Shown in pieces: positions 26,575 to 35,192 of a stretch of 64,000 bases of DNA. Below the pieces are notes generated by a model. That model worked only from the letters and a program-made list of their open reading frames with translations, searched no databases and was not told the DNA's origin. The stretch covers positions 310,001-374,000 of the forward strand of contig NZ_BAABDD010000001.1 in the NCBI RefSeq assembly GCF_039539445.1, in the 5' to 3' direction. The translations under genes were made by a program, and so were the position numbers. Source of the stretch: Salinactinospora qingdaonensis (GTDB taxonomy: Bacteria > Actinomycetota > Actinomycetes > Streptosporangiales > Streptosporangiaceae). Within the stretch, counting starts at the first letter, position 1. Every line of letters starts with the position of its first letter.

Positions 26575-27885
26575 TCAGCCGGCGCGCGAACAGACCGCTG
26601 CGGACGACTGGGCACCGCTGGGTACGGGCTTGCCGGTGATGTCGGCGAGGATCTCGTCGAGCCGGTCGAGGTGGCCCCGAATCCACGGCAGCGCGGTGGG
26701 GTCGTCAGCGACGAGGGCACTGTAGCGCTGGGCGTCGGTGTCGCCGTAGAGCATGCTCGTCGCCACGCGCACGCGCAGCGCGGTGTCGTTCTCCCCGAAT
26801 TCCGCGGCCGGCAGCACTCCCATGGCGTGGGTGTGCAGCAGTAACTGGCTGAGTTCGGAGCCGCTGTGGACGCCGTGCTCGGTGGCGAGACGGCTCCGCC
26901 ACGCATCGAAGTCGGGGTAAAGGTAGAACGCGGCCTGCGGGGCCGCGACCATGGCACCGGCTGCGACAAAGCGATCGGTTACCGCCCGCGCGACGATGCC
27001 GTGCAGCCGGCGGCTGCGCGCGACGTACTCGGCGACGTCGGTGGGCTCGGCGAACGCATAGGCGGCGGCGTGCTGCACCGGCCCAGCCGGGCTCGACCAG
27101 ATTTCGCTGGCCACGCCCAGCATGTCGGCGCGCAGCCGCCGGCCCAGCTCACTGTCGGGCAGCCGGGCCACGCCCAGGCGCCAGCCGCCCAGAGCCAGGC
27201 TCTTGCTCAGCCCGGTCGAGACTACGGTGCGTTCAGGTGCGTACTCGGCCGGACTGTGGACCCGGGTCTGCGGATCGTGCACGAGATCGCGGTAGATCTC
27301 GTCGGAGATGATCACGAGATCGAGTTCGCAGGCGACATGGCTGAGCCGGGCCACAGTCTCGCGTGAGGCGACGGTGCCGGTGGGGTTGTCGGGCGTGGTG
27401 ACGATGACGGCCCGCACGTCGCGGCCGGCGGCTCTGGCGTCAGCGACGGCCGCGGCGAGCAGGTCGGGCTCGGGGATACCGCCCTGCGCCGGGGGTGTGG
27501 GGACGAGGAGGGGATGGTGACCGGCCAGCCGCGCCTGAGCTGCGTAACTCACCCAACTCGGGGAGGCGATGGCGACGTCACCCCCCACGCTGAGCAACAG
27601 ACTGTAGAGCAAAGGTTTGCTGCCTGGGCCGGCGACGACCAGCCCGGGGTCGGTGGGAAGCCCCCGACGCTCCCAGTATCCGGCCGCCGCGACGTGTAAC
27701 TCGTGGGAGCCGGCCACCGGCCCGTAAGCGTTGCGGTCGCTGCCGGCTGCGAGCACCTCGCGCATCGTCGGGTGCACGGGTAGACCGGCCTCTCCGAACC
27801 CGGTGGGTAGAACGGGTACCCCGCGACGCCGTTGCTCCGCAAGCGCCTCGTTCATGGCCAGAGTCGCGGACACGGTGACAGACAT
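26575..27885 (-). CDS. PLP-dependent aminotransferase (class I/II)
   Basis: A 436-residue fold-type-I aminotransferase of unknown amino donor. VVAGPGSKPLLYSLLL is the cofactor phosphate region, TTPDNPTGTVASRE the conserved Asn/Pro/Gly motif, ISDEIYRDL the PLP-ring Asp and Tyr, and STGLSKSLALGGWRLG the Schiff-base Lys region. VRVATS near the C terminus holds the substrate carboxylate Arg. I take ATG 27885 (MSVTVSATLAMNEAL); the frame is open to 27981, and neither start has a strong ribosome binding site. It is divergent from a LysR gene, which probably controls it. Confidence 0.85.
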   Translation of the reverse strand: MSVTVSATLAMNEALAEQRRRGVPVLPTGFGEAGLPVHPTMREVLAAGSDRNAYGPVAGSHELHVAAAGYWERRGLPTDPGLVVAGPGSKPLLYSLLLSVGGDVAIASPSWVSYAAQARLAGHHPLLVPTPPAQGGIPEPDLLAAAVADARAAGRDVRAVIVTTPDNPTGTVASRETVARLSHVACELDLVIISDEIYRDLVHDPQTRVHSPAEYAPERTVVSTGLSKSLALGGWRLGVARLPDSELGRRLRADMLGVASEIWSSPAGPVQHAAAYAFAEPTDVAEYVARSRRLHGIVARAVTDRFVAAGAMVAAPQAAFYLYPDFDAWRSRLATEHGVHSGSELSQLLLHTHAMGVLPAAEFGENDTALRVRVATSMLYGDTDAQRYSALVADDPTALPWIRGHLDRLDEILADITGKPVPSGAQSSAAVCSRAG

Positions 27886-28024
27886 GGTGCGAATCGACCC
27901 CACATACGTCCGGTGCTGGTTGTCGGCCGGCTCGGGCGTGCCATGGCCGGCTACCCTCACAGCCTGCCCCCTCACCTCCATCAGTACAAGCGAATCATTT
28001 CTATGGGCAGGTTAAGATGACGTT

Positions 28025-28981
28025 ATGCTTGACCTGCGTCGGTTACAGATTCTTCATGAATTCACGAACCAGGGCACGATCGCGGCCACCGCCGCCTCAC
28101 TGGGCTACACCGCCTCAGCGGTTTCACAGCAACTGTCGACGCTGGAACGAGAGGTCGGCACCCCGCTGCTCGACCGCACCGCGCGCAGTGCCGAGCTCAC
28201 CGATGCGGGCCGCCTGCTAGCCGAGCACGCGGAACAGATTCTGGCCATGGTCGAAGCGGCGGAATCGGTGGTTGCAGAGCAGGCGAACGTGGCGTTGGGC
28301 CGGGTCACCGTGACCGCCTTCCCCACCGCGGCAGTGGCCTTCGCTCCGGCGCTGGCCCAGAGTCTGCGCGAACACGAAGGGATGCAACTGGTCCTGCGCC
28401 AGCGGATGGAAGGCGCCGGAGCGCGCCAGGTGAGCACGGCCGAGGTGGACATCGCGCTCATCGACGACTGGTCGGGACGCAGCCCCGACACCATGGCCGA
28501 CAAACTGCGCTACTACCACTTGCTGCACGACCCTATGGTGCTGGCCGTACCGCAGGACCACCCACTGGCCGCGTCTGAGCGGGAGGTGAACCTGCGACAA
28601 CTGCGTGACCAGGCGTGGATGATGGCGCCGCGGGGCGAACCGTCGCGGGCGGGCACCGACCGTCTCCTCTCCGGAATCGGCGGGGCACCGGCCGCGGCGT
28701 GGGAATTCGAAGGGCTGGGCACCATCCTCAGCCTGGTGGCCCGCGGAATGGGGATCGCCGCCGTCCCCTCCCTCGCGCTGCTGTCGGGTACGCAGGGGCT
28801 GGCGTTTCGTTCATTGCCCGAAGACGCCCCCGCGCGCGACATCTACGCGGTCGTCCGCGCCGCCAGCGTGCGCCGCCCTGCGATCAGCGTCACGCTGGGT
28901 GCTATCTACGCGGCGGCCCAGGACGTCCGCGAGGTCCTACGCCGGACCTTCGGTGCGGAGCTGGGGACCGTGGGCACCTGA
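28025..28981 (+). CDS. LysR-family transcriptional regulator
   Basis: A 318-residue LTTR. The N-terminal winged helix-turn-helix is plain (MLDLRRLQILHEFTNQGTIAATAASLGYTASAVSQQLSTLE), followed by a linker helix and a periplasmic-binding-like effector domain (from about residue 90). The gene is divergent from the aminotransferase, the classic LysR arrangement, so that gene is the likely target. The ATG is close to AAGATGA. The effector is unknown, perhaps an amino or keto acid. Confidence 0.9.
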   Translation: MLDLRRLQILHEFTNQGTIAATAASLGYTASAVSQQLSTLEREVGTPLLDRTARSAELTDAGRLLAEHAEQILAMVEAAESVVAEQANVALGRVTVTAFPTAAVAFAPALAQSLREHEGMQLVLRQRMEGAGARQVSTAEVDIALIDDWSGRSPDTMADKLRYYHLLHDPMVLAVPQDHPLAASEREVNLRQLRDQAWMMAPRGEPSRAGTDRLLSGIGGAPAAAWEFEGLGTILSLVARGMGIAAVPSLALLSGTQGLAFRSLPEDAPARDIYAVVRAASVRRPAISVTLGAIYAAAQDVREVLRRTFGAELGTVGT

Positions 28982-29016
28982 CAGTACGTCTGCCGGTCCA
29001 TGCGCCCGGCGCGGAG

Positions 29017-29397
29017 CTAGCCTAAGAGATGACTCCACCGGCGCCTGCGTTCTAGGCGCCGGCGTAACCGCCGCGCGATGTGGCGAGCACGGTCTCGGTC
29101 CTCACGCGCGTCCCACCAGCGCGTATAGGCGTCCAACCGCCGCCGGCGAAGCGCGGCCAACTCAGCTTCCAGTGTCTCGACCCGACTTTTTAGGGCAGCG
29201 TGGTCGCGCTCATGTGCCCGCATGACAGCCTCGCGGGAGTGGGCCCGAGCCTCAAGGCTGTCCAGCCGGGCGGAGAGCACATGGAACGCTTCCACGGCCC
29301 CGCTCCGGGCTTCCCCTACAAACCACACACGGTTCCCTGTATCCCGAACCAGCGGCATATCACCAATTCGTGTCGCAAAAAGTACGGAAAGTGACAT
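29017..29397 (-). CDS. Possible small Arg-rich coiled-coil protein
   Basis: The 126-residue frame has a plausible N-terminal part (SLSVLFATRIGDMPLV ... VWFVGEARSGAVEAFHV) and then a long amphipathic, charged helix with heptad pattern (ARLDSLEARAHSREAVMRAHERDHAALKSRVETLEAELAALRR) and a very basic tail. This composition is more protein-like than a chance frame. There is no clear ribosome binding site, and the start lies just after a terminator hairpin of the upstream glycosyltransferase, so it may begin at a later Met or not be translated. Confidence 0.45.
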   Translation of the reverse strand: MSLSVLFATRIGDMPLVRDTGNRVWFVGEARSGAVEAFHVLSARLDSLEARAHSREAVMRAHERDHAALKSRVETLEAELAALRRRRLDAYTRWWDAREDRDRARHIARRLRRRLERRRRWSHLLG

Positions 29398-29411
29398 ACC
29401 GTGAGGGGCAG

Positions 29412-29447
29412 AGTGGGGAGCCCGCAGGCTGTCCACGACTCCCCACT
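29412..29447 (-). terminator. Hairpin after GT4 gene
   Basis: AGTGGGGAG (29412-29420) pairs with CTCCCCACT (29439-29447), 17 bases downstream of the stop codon of the minus-strand glycosyltransferase. It is probably the terminator of the DMT-transporter/glycosyltransferase pair. Confidence 0.6.
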
Positions 29448-29463
29448 GATTCGTCTCGTGAGG

Positions 29464-30768
29464 TCAGGCCGCTATAGCGGTGCCTCTCCGGTGCTGAGGC
29501 AGGCCGCTCAACGGGCGCCGTCGCGGCGCGCTCGGGCGCACCGGTCGGACCTGCTCGTAGATTTCGGTGAACCGGTCGAGGGAGCGCTGGTGGTCGTGCG
29601 TCTGCGCGATCTCCCGACTGGCCTTGCCCAGCTCCTCGCGGCGTCCCGGCTGGAGCACCTCAAGCAGCCGCTCGGCCAACTCCGGCACATCGCCTGGGGT
29701 GAACAGGTAGCCGTTGTGGCCGGAACGCACCAGGTGCGGCAGCGCGAGGGCGTCGGCGGCCACGACCGGCAGACCGGTCGACATGGCCTCCAATGTGGCA
29801 ATGCTTTGCAACTCGGCGGTGCTGGCGATGGCGAAAGCGTCGGCGGCGAGATAGACCAAGGGCAGGTCCTCGTCAGCGACGAAACCACAGAAGTGGACGC
29901 GCTCGGCCACCCCCAAGGATTGGGCCAACCGCCGCAGCTCACTCTCGCGCTGGCCCGTACCGACCAACGCGAGCTGGACGTCGCGGTGGTTGAGTATGCG
30001 CGGCATGGCCTGGATGAGCTCGTCGATGTGCTTTTCCTCGTCGAGACGGCCCACGAAGGCGATGGTCTCGCGCTCGGGCAGGCCCAGCCGCTCCCGGGCC
30101 GCCGGCTGTTCCTGGGGGCGCGGCTGGAACCGCCGAAGATCGATGCCGCAGGACACGGGCTCAACGGGACGATCAAACCCCTTGTCGGACAGCAGTTGGG
30201 CGGCCCGCTCAGTGGGGGTCGTGACATAGTCGGCCTCGTAGGCCACACGCACCATGTCGCGCCAGGCCAACGACCCCACGACAGTGTGGAAACGCTCGGG
30301 GATGTGAGCGTGGGCGAAAAGGTTGTCCGGCATGAAGTGGTTGGTCAGCACGACCGGTGTTCCCGCGGCGCGGGCCTGGCGGATCGTGGCCCGGCTGATC
30401 GTGAAGTGGCTCTGGGCGTGGACGACGTGCGGGTCGAGCCGGGCGATGAGCCGTTCCACATGGCCGGTGACCCCCAACGGGAGCGCTGTGCGCATCGTCG
30501 GGTGCACCAGCACCGACGTCGAGCGCAGCCGGTGGAGGGTGACACCCTCAGCGCGCTCGACCCGAGGGCGGCCATGGGCCGAGGCACAGACCACGTGAAC
30601 GTCATGGCCACGCTCAGCCAGGCCCGAGGCCAGCCGGTAGGTGAAATAGCTGGCGCCGTTGACGTCGGGAGGATAGGTGTCGGTGCCGATCAGTATCCGG
30701 CGCCGCGACCCGTCCGGAGAGCCGGATCGACTCCGAAAGGGGCGGGATCGCTCGGTTGGCGCGGTCAT
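29464..30768 (-). CDS. GT4 glycosyltransferase
   Basis: A 434-residue GT-B enzyme. Its N-terminal domain starts RRILIGTDTYPPDVNGASYFTYRLASGL; the donor domain has IAFVGRLDEEKHIDELI and the E-x7-E motif in TAELQSIATLEAMSTGLPVVAADA. The style fits lipid- or polyol-directed glucosyl/mannosyltransferases of actinomycetes; the acceptor is unknown. The ATG overlaps the stop of the upstream DMT transporter by four bases (ATGA) and has AGGAG seven bases upstream, so the two are translated together. The 434-residue length includes a long polar N-terminal lead of about 23 residues. Confidence 0.87.
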   Translation of the reverse strand: MTAPTERSRPFRSRSGSPDGSRRRILIGTDTYPPDVNGASYFTYRLASGLAERGHDVHVVCASAHGRPRVERAEGVTLHRLRSTSVLVHPTMRTALPLGVTGHVERLIARLDPHVVHAQSHFTISRATIRQARAAGTPVVLTNHFMPDNLFAHAHIPERFHTVVGSLAWRDMVRVAYEADYVTTPTERAAQLLSDKGFDRPVEPVSCGIDLRRFQPRPQEQPAARERLGLPERETIAFVGRLDEEKHIDELIQAMPRILNHRDVQLALVGTGQRESELRRLAQSLGVAERVHFCGFVADEDLPLVYLAADAFAIASTAELQSIATLEAMSTGLPVVAADALALPHLVRSGHNGYLFTPGDVPELAERLLEVLQPGRREELGKASREIAQTHDHQRSLDRFTEIYEQVRPVRPSAPRRRPLSGLPQHRRGTAIAA

Positions 30769-31679
30769 GTCGGTTCTCCTGAAGTCGTGTGGACGAGGTC
30801 AGTTTTAGGAGGTTGACTCGGTTCGGTGGGTGCTTCGGGGTTGCGGTTTTTGGCCTGAGCCAGCACCACTGTTCCAGCGATGGCCAGCAACGCAGCTCCC
30901 GTAGCCAGCAACTGTGTCAGGGGGGTCGCAGGCAGCCCCTCCCCGAGGAGGAGGGCGCCAATGCCCGCACCGGTGATGGGATCGACCACCAGCAAAGTGG
31001 CGTAGGCCGCGGCGAAGTGCCCCGTGCGGTAGGCGTTCTGTTGGAGCAGTCCGCCAAAGACCGCGGTGACGCCGGCCAGCACCGTCAGCCAACTGACCAG
31101 CGCCAATGGGTCCGATGCCGTGGCAGCGGCCACGACCCGTGCCAGCGCGGAGGTCGTCCCTAAGGCGATTCCGCCCAAGGTGGCGAGCAGCATGGCGCGA
31201 GGCCCGGCCGGGAGCCAATGGGCGACAACGTAGGCGAGGAGCGCGGCGGCGAGGACACTTCCAGTGAGGACGATCCCGGTCATGGTCGACATGACGGGAG
31301 GTTGGGAAGTATGCGGGAACAGGAGGAGCACCCCCGTCAACCCCACCATGACCGCACCGCCGGCGACGATCTGCCCAAAGCCGACACGGCGCCTGTTGAA
31401 CACTGCCGAGAGCACGATCGCGAACAGCAGCCCCGTGACCCCAATGGGCTGGATGATCGTGAGCGGCGCGGCGCTCAGCGCGACCAGGTGCAACCCGACC
31501 CCGGCTCCGGCGGCCACCGTGCCCAGAATCCATCGGGGCCGTTGCACGAGGTGCAGCAGGAACCCCGCCCGAGCGATGCTGTGTCCGGGCGCGCGCACGG
31601 CGTCGCGCTCCTGTAACGCCGACCCCATCGCCATGCTGAAGGCGCCGGCGAACGCGACACAGATCGCCCAAATCAACAT
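30765..31679 (-). CDS. DMT-family (EamA-like) transporter
   Basis: A 304-residue membrane protein with nine to ten hydrophobic segments in two similar halves, as in the drug/metabolite transporter superfamily. It starts MLIWAICVAFAGAFSMAMGSALQERDAV, a pattern common to actinobacterial members, and the second half has ATYATLLVVDPITGAGIGALLLGE-like spacing. The substrate is unknown. It is coupled to the following glycosyltransferase, which suggests export or turnover of a glycan or lipid precursor. ATG 31679 was chosen; GTG 31688 is possible. A short open frame ends across this start. Confidence 0.8.
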   Translation of the reverse strand: MLIWAICVAFAGAFSMAMGSALQERDAVRAPGHSIARAGFLLHLVQRPRWILGTVAAGAGVGLHLVALSAAPLTIIQPIGVTGLLFAIVLSAVFNRRRVGFGQIVAGGAVMVGLTGVLLLFPHTSQPPVMSTMTGIVLTGSVLAAALLAYVVAHWLPAGPRAMLLATLGGIALGTTSALARVVAAATASDPLALVSWLTVLAGVTAVFGGLLQQNAYRTGHFAAAYATLLVVDPITGAGIGALLLGEGLPATPLTQLLATGAALLAIAGTVVLAQAKNRNPEAPTEPSQPPKTDLVHTTSGEPT

Positions 31680-31729
31680 GCCGACCACGCCCGAGCGCGA
31701 TGGAGACCACGGACGCGGTGCTTGCTCAC
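31673..31729 (-). CDS. Possible 18-codon leader peptide
   Basis: GTG 31729 is preceded by GGAGG at ideal spacing and opens an 18-codon frame (VSKHRVRGLHRARAWSAC) ending TGA at 31673-31675, just past the ATG of the DMT transporter in another frame. Ribosomes ending here could re-initiate on the transporter, which has no good ribosome binding site of its own. Basic composition. It is unproven. Confidence 0.3.
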   Translation of the reverse strand: MSKHRVRGLHRARAWSAC

Positions 31730-32275
31730 TCTGCGCCTCCAGTTCATCGGCTTGGCGTCGCTATGACGCCCTTGCACGAGGAAACCGTATGAAGAACAGG
31801 GATAAAGGCGCGATATAGAAGTCCCCCCTGCCAAAGTGGTGGCTGCACTACCTCAGCGCGAGGCGCGAACGCCGTCGCGCACGCCCGCCGGTCGCAACCG
31901 GCCCGGACCCGACGCAACGCTGATAGAGCCACGCTTGCGCCGCTGTCCAACCTGGCATTTGTCAATCTCGTTGCCTGCCAATGTGTTGCTATGTCCACCA
32001 GAGGGCGACGCTATCCCAGCCACCGCACCTCAGTTGCCGCTAGCTGCCGGCGGGCACCGGCCTCCTCCCGTGGATATCCGCCAAAGTTTTCGCTTGGCCC
32101 AAGAGCCGGAAAGTGGCACGGGAAAACTTCCTCAAAATCTGGCGGAAGATCGGCGTGCGAGCCTGGACAGCGGGACTGCGACCTGCCACGGGCGACCGGG
32201 AGCGCCCGCAGGCAACGTGACGGGAAGGTAAACGACCGTTCGGGGAAACACAGCCGCGAGCGGGCGTGGGTCCCC
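31730..32275. other. Gene-free region with inverted repeats
   Basis: About 550 bases between two minus-strand genes. I see no credible reading frame, and base composition is less GC-rich than in the flanking genes. It contains a 6-bp hairpin GCCGGT-CGCA-ACCGGC (31887-31902) and a larger bulged inverted repeat (32077-32146, separate entry). It may hold the transporter promoter. Confidence 0.45.
32077..32146. repeat. 15-bp bulged inverted repeat
   Basis: TCCGCCAAAGTTTTC (32077-32091) is complementary to GAAAACTT (32122-32129) plus TGGCGGA (32140-32146), interrupted by a 10-base bulge on the 3' side. The enclosed 30 bases contain a small GCC/GGC stem. It may be a 3'-end structure of the upstream spermidine-synthase-like gene, a structured RNA, or a relic palindrome. 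Confidence 0.45.
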
Positions 32276-33760
32276 TCAGGTGAGGTAAGGGGTCAGCAGT
32301 TGGTCTACGGGGGCGTAATCATCGGTGAGGACCTGCCCCTGACGTTGCCAGCGGGCGACCTGCTGCTGCGCGGTCAGATGGCCGGGCGTGGGGGCCGTGG
32401 CCACCGCGCGGCGCAACTCCCCCCGCGCCAACGCCCCGTCGGTGGCGACGATGACATGGTTGCCGCCACGGACGGCGCTGTCGCTCGCCCGATGGCCGAT
32501 CACGCTGAGGGTGTCGAAGACGACACCGACCGTAGCGACCTCTGCCTGGAGAAAGGAGCGGGGGCCGTAGTCGATGATGTTGGCGACATAGATCCCACCA
32601 GGCTTGAGCACACGCTCGATCTCCGCGAGGAACTCGCGAGTGGTGAGGTGCCAGGGCACGCTCAATCCCCCGAAGGCATCACCGATGACGACGTCATAGC
32701 GGTCGGTTTCGGCGGTGGTGATGGCGATGCGGGCGTCGCCGGAGCTGACGGACAGGCGCGGGCCGGTACGCAGTTGTAGCCGCGAGCGCGCCAGCTCGGT
32801 GACAGCGGGGTCCACCTCGAAGACGTGACTGGTGGAGCCGGGGCGGGTGGCGGCGAGCCAGCGCGGCATCGTGTAAGCGCCACCGCCGATGTGCAACGTG
32901 GACACCGGGGCCTCGCCGGCGCGCGCAGCGATCGCGGCGGCGAACCACTGCGTGTAAGCGAACTCCAGGTGCGTGGGGTCGGCCACGTCGACGTAGCCGT
33001 GACGCAGGTCGTCTAGGAGCAGCACCCGCCCCGAGGGGTTCGCCGGATCGGTGGTGACGCGCGCACAGTAGTAGGCCGTCTCAGCATCGCACGGTGAGGC
33101 CACCCCCAGCAGTAGGCCACTGCTGACGACGGTTAGGCCCAGGACGGCCATGGCCTGGCGGGAAAGAGACGACAGAGCATGTCGCAACAGCAAGAACGCG
33201 CCGAAGGCGATGAGCGCGCTGCCCGTGAGCAGCAAGATAGCTGAGACCGGCAGCGCAGCGATAAAGACGTAGCCGGTGAGGAAAGTCCCGGCGAGCGCAC
33301 CGACCGTGCCCCAAGCGCTGAAGCGCCCGACGATTCCGCCTGTGTGGTGCAGATCGGCCAATTGTGTCTTGACCACGACCGGGGTGACCGCCGACAGCAG
33401 CGCCACCGGCAGCGCGATCCCCAAGGCCACCAGGAGCAGCGCCGCGAACGGGCCGGTGCCCACCAGCGACGGCCCCACGACCAGCACGATGGGGCGGGAG
33501 AGCATGGTCAGCCCACCGCCGAGCACCAGCAGCGGGCCGAGTAACCGGTCAGGGCGCCATCGGTCAGCGGCGTCGCCGCCGAGCTTGGCTCCAACAGCGA
33601 TCGCACCCAGGGCCACACCAATGGCGGCGGTGTAGGTCTCCAGCGTGTCGCCGGCGTAGGGAGCGACCAGCCGAGTGGCGGTGACTTCCAACACGAGTAC
33701 GACCGCCGAGGCGAAGATGACGACGGTCGTGGCCAGGAACCGATTCACGCGCCCGAGCAT
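32276..33760 (-). CDS. Membrane-fused spermidine-synthase-like protein
   Basis: A 494-residue protein. The first about 210 residues form some seven membrane helices of the MFS-like type (VVIFASAVVLVLEVTATRLVAPYAG first). The remainder is a Rossmann-fold methyltransferase-like domain similar to spermidine synthase, with STLHIGGGAYTMPRWLA, the acidic VFEVDPAVTELA, DARI and VIGDAFGGLSVPWHLTTREFL. Such fusions are common in actinomycetes and their reaction is not established; polyamine synthesis cannot be assumed. The start is weakly supported, and an internal GTG at 33748 is possible. Confidence 0.85.
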   Translation of the reverse strand: MLGRVNRFLATTVVIFASAVVLVLEVTATRLVAPYAGDTLETYTAAIGVALGAIAVGAKLGGDAADRWRPDRLLGPLLVLGGGLTMLSRPIVLVVGPSLVGTGPFAALLLVALGIALPVALLSAVTPVVVKTQLADLHHTGGIVGRFSAWGTVGALAGTFLTGYVFIAALPVSAILLLTGSALIAFGAFLLLRHALSSLSRQAMAVLGLTVVSSGLLLGVASPCDAETAYYCARVTTDPANPSGRVLLLDDLRHGYVDVADPTHLEFAYTQWFAAAIAARAGEAPVSTLHIGGGAYTMPRWLAATRPGSTSHVFEVDPAVTELARSRLQLRTGPRLSVSSGDARIAITTAETDRYDVVIGDAFGGLSVPWHLTTREFLAEIERVLKPGGIYVANIIDYGPRSFLQAEVATVGVVFDTLSVIGHRASDSAVRGGNHVIVATDGALARGELRRAVATAPTPGHLTAQQQVARWQRQGQVLTDDYAPVDQLLTPYLT

Positions 33761-33807
33761 AAGGGGGCGGGCCTACCGGCCACGCCCCGCAGCCATGGGG
33801 CTAGGGC

Positions 33808-34794
33808 TCAGTGGGCAGCAACCGCGGAGGGAAGGTTGTCGGCGGCGAAGGGGAGGCTGGCTTCGCGGGGCACCGGGTCCAGTGGAATGCCGCGGTCACT
33901 CCAATTGACGACGTTGCGTACCACCCGCAACAGCCGCAGCCGGGCGTGCTCGGCCGTTTGGTCCGGGCCAAAGGGCGAGAGCAGCACCGCGGGGTGGCTG
34001 CGCAACGGACACCGTGCGCTGGCGTGCCGTTCCCATTCGGGTACGGAGTTGGCGGCCAGGCCGGCGATCTTTCCCGTGTGCAGGGCGGTGATCAGGTCGG
34101 GGCGGGAGATCAGGTCGTTGGCGGAGAGGTTGACCAGGATCACCCCCTGGCGCATCCAGGAGATGGTTTGGGCGTCGATCATGCCCCGAGTGCGCGGTGT
34201 GAGGGGCATGTGGAGGGAGATGACATCGCTTATGGCGATCAGCTCGGCAAAGCCGACCCGGTCGACGCCTTGCGGCCACAGGCGGGTCCGCGCGTCGGTG
34301 CCGACGACGCGCCCGAAAAGGGGACGGGAGAGTTCAGCGACGCGGGACCCGACGGCACCCATGCCGACCACGCCAAGGGTGAGGTCGCATGGACGGCCGC
34401 CTCCCATGGTCATGGGGTGGGAACTGGAGGCGACGCGGCGCAACTGCGCCAGCGACAGAGCGATCGCGTGGTTGGCGATCTGTTCGACGTCCATCCCGGC
34501 GGGAATCTGGGCGACCCACACCCCGCGGCGTTCGGCGTCCTCGGTGTCGATGTCGCAGTAGTCGGGGTTCATCGTCACGATCAGGCGCAACTGTGGCAAT
34601 TGGTCCAACAGCGAAGCGTCGATCCTGGCATCGTGCACGACAAGGACGACAGCGCGGTGTGCCTCGGCGGCGATACGAGACCGCTCAGTCGTTCCCAGCA
34701 CATCCACAGTGAATCCCGAGTCGGTGAGAAGCTCCACGGCGGGGCCGGGATCGAACTCTCCGGTGTCCGTGATGACCACTGTCTGATCACCCAC
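33808..34794 (-). CDS. 2-hydroxyacid dehydrogenase homologue lacking catalytic residues
   Basis: A 328-residue protein of the D-isomer-specific 2-hydroxyacid dehydrogenase family. The NAD-binding GMGAVG (144-149) with Asp167 after the second strand is intact. The catalytic Arg of the usual NxARG motif is Ala225 (VNLSAND), the normally acidic position of the LDV-type motif is Asn (AANS), and the catalytic His of TPH is Phe275 (SPFGPDQT). It can probably still bind NAD(H) but should not act as a normal dehydrogenase. GTG 34794 has a perfect GGAGG six bases upstream. Two 13-nt direct repeats lie just before it. Confidence 0.85.
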   Translation of the reverse strand: MGDQTVVITDTGEFDPGPAVELLTDSGFTVDVLGTTERSRIAAEAHRAVVLVVHDARIDASLLDQLPQLRLIVTMNPDYCDIDTEDAERRGVWVAQIPAGMDVEQIANHAIALSLAQLRRVASSSHPMTMGGGRPCDLTLGVVGMGAVGSRVAELSRPLFGRVVGTDARTRLWPQGVDRVGFAELIAISDVISLHMPLTPRTRGMIDAQTISWMRQGVILVNLSANDLISRPDLITALHTGKIAGLAANSVPEWERHASARCPLRSHPAVLLSPFGPDQTAEHARLRLLRVVRNVVNWSDRGIPLDPVPREASLPFAADNLPSAVAAH

Positions 34795-34808
34795 GAGCCA
34801 CCTCCATC

Positions 34809-34837
34809 AAGGTCAAGCTTTCCTAAGGTCAAGCTTT
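34809..34837 (-). repeat. Tandem 13-nt direct repeats before the dehydrogenase homologue
   Basis: AAGGTCAAGCTTT occurs at 34809-34821 and 34825-34837 (16-bp period). Read on the coding strand this gives two AAAGCTTGACCTT units ending seven bases before the ribosome binding site. Each contains the palindrome AAGCTT. This looks like a paired operator or a recent tandem duplication in the leader. Confidence 0.6.
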
Positions 34838-35103
34838 GTTCTCAGCTCTGCAAGCTACCTGCTCGGCCCCGAGGGGGACACTGGCCTGCTGTCCCCCACA
34901 CAGCCCGTTCGAGCACCGAACGCCTGTTACCAAAGCGATCACGCAAAAAGTAAGGAAACGGTGAGAACCTCATCACGTAACCGCACGTGCATCAGCACGT
35001 TCACAGTGCGAGCGCCCCACCTGTCCTTCGTGTGCTTCAACCGCGGGCCTCCCTGCGGAGATCCCGTCATAATGCACTCAATCTCTCGAAACGCCTGTTG
35101 TCC

Positions 35104-35147
35104 CCCATAGCAACCCTATGGGAGGGCTCCCATGGGAGGGCTCCCAC
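35104..35147. repeat. Overlapping competing hairpins with a 14-nt tandem repeat
   Basis: CCCATAG/CTATGGG (35104-35110 with 35116-35122), ATGGGAG/CTCCCAT (35118-35124 with 35127-35133) and ATGGGAG/CTCCCA (35132-35138 with 35141-35146) overlap, so not all can form at once. The unit ATGGGAGGGCTCCC is repeated in tandem at 35118 and 35132. This could be an attenuator in the GH20 leader or a double operator. Confidence 0.5.
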
Positions 35148-35192
35148 AGCCCTTTCTACCTCCTCCATCGCTACAGTTCGATAAGGCTTTAC

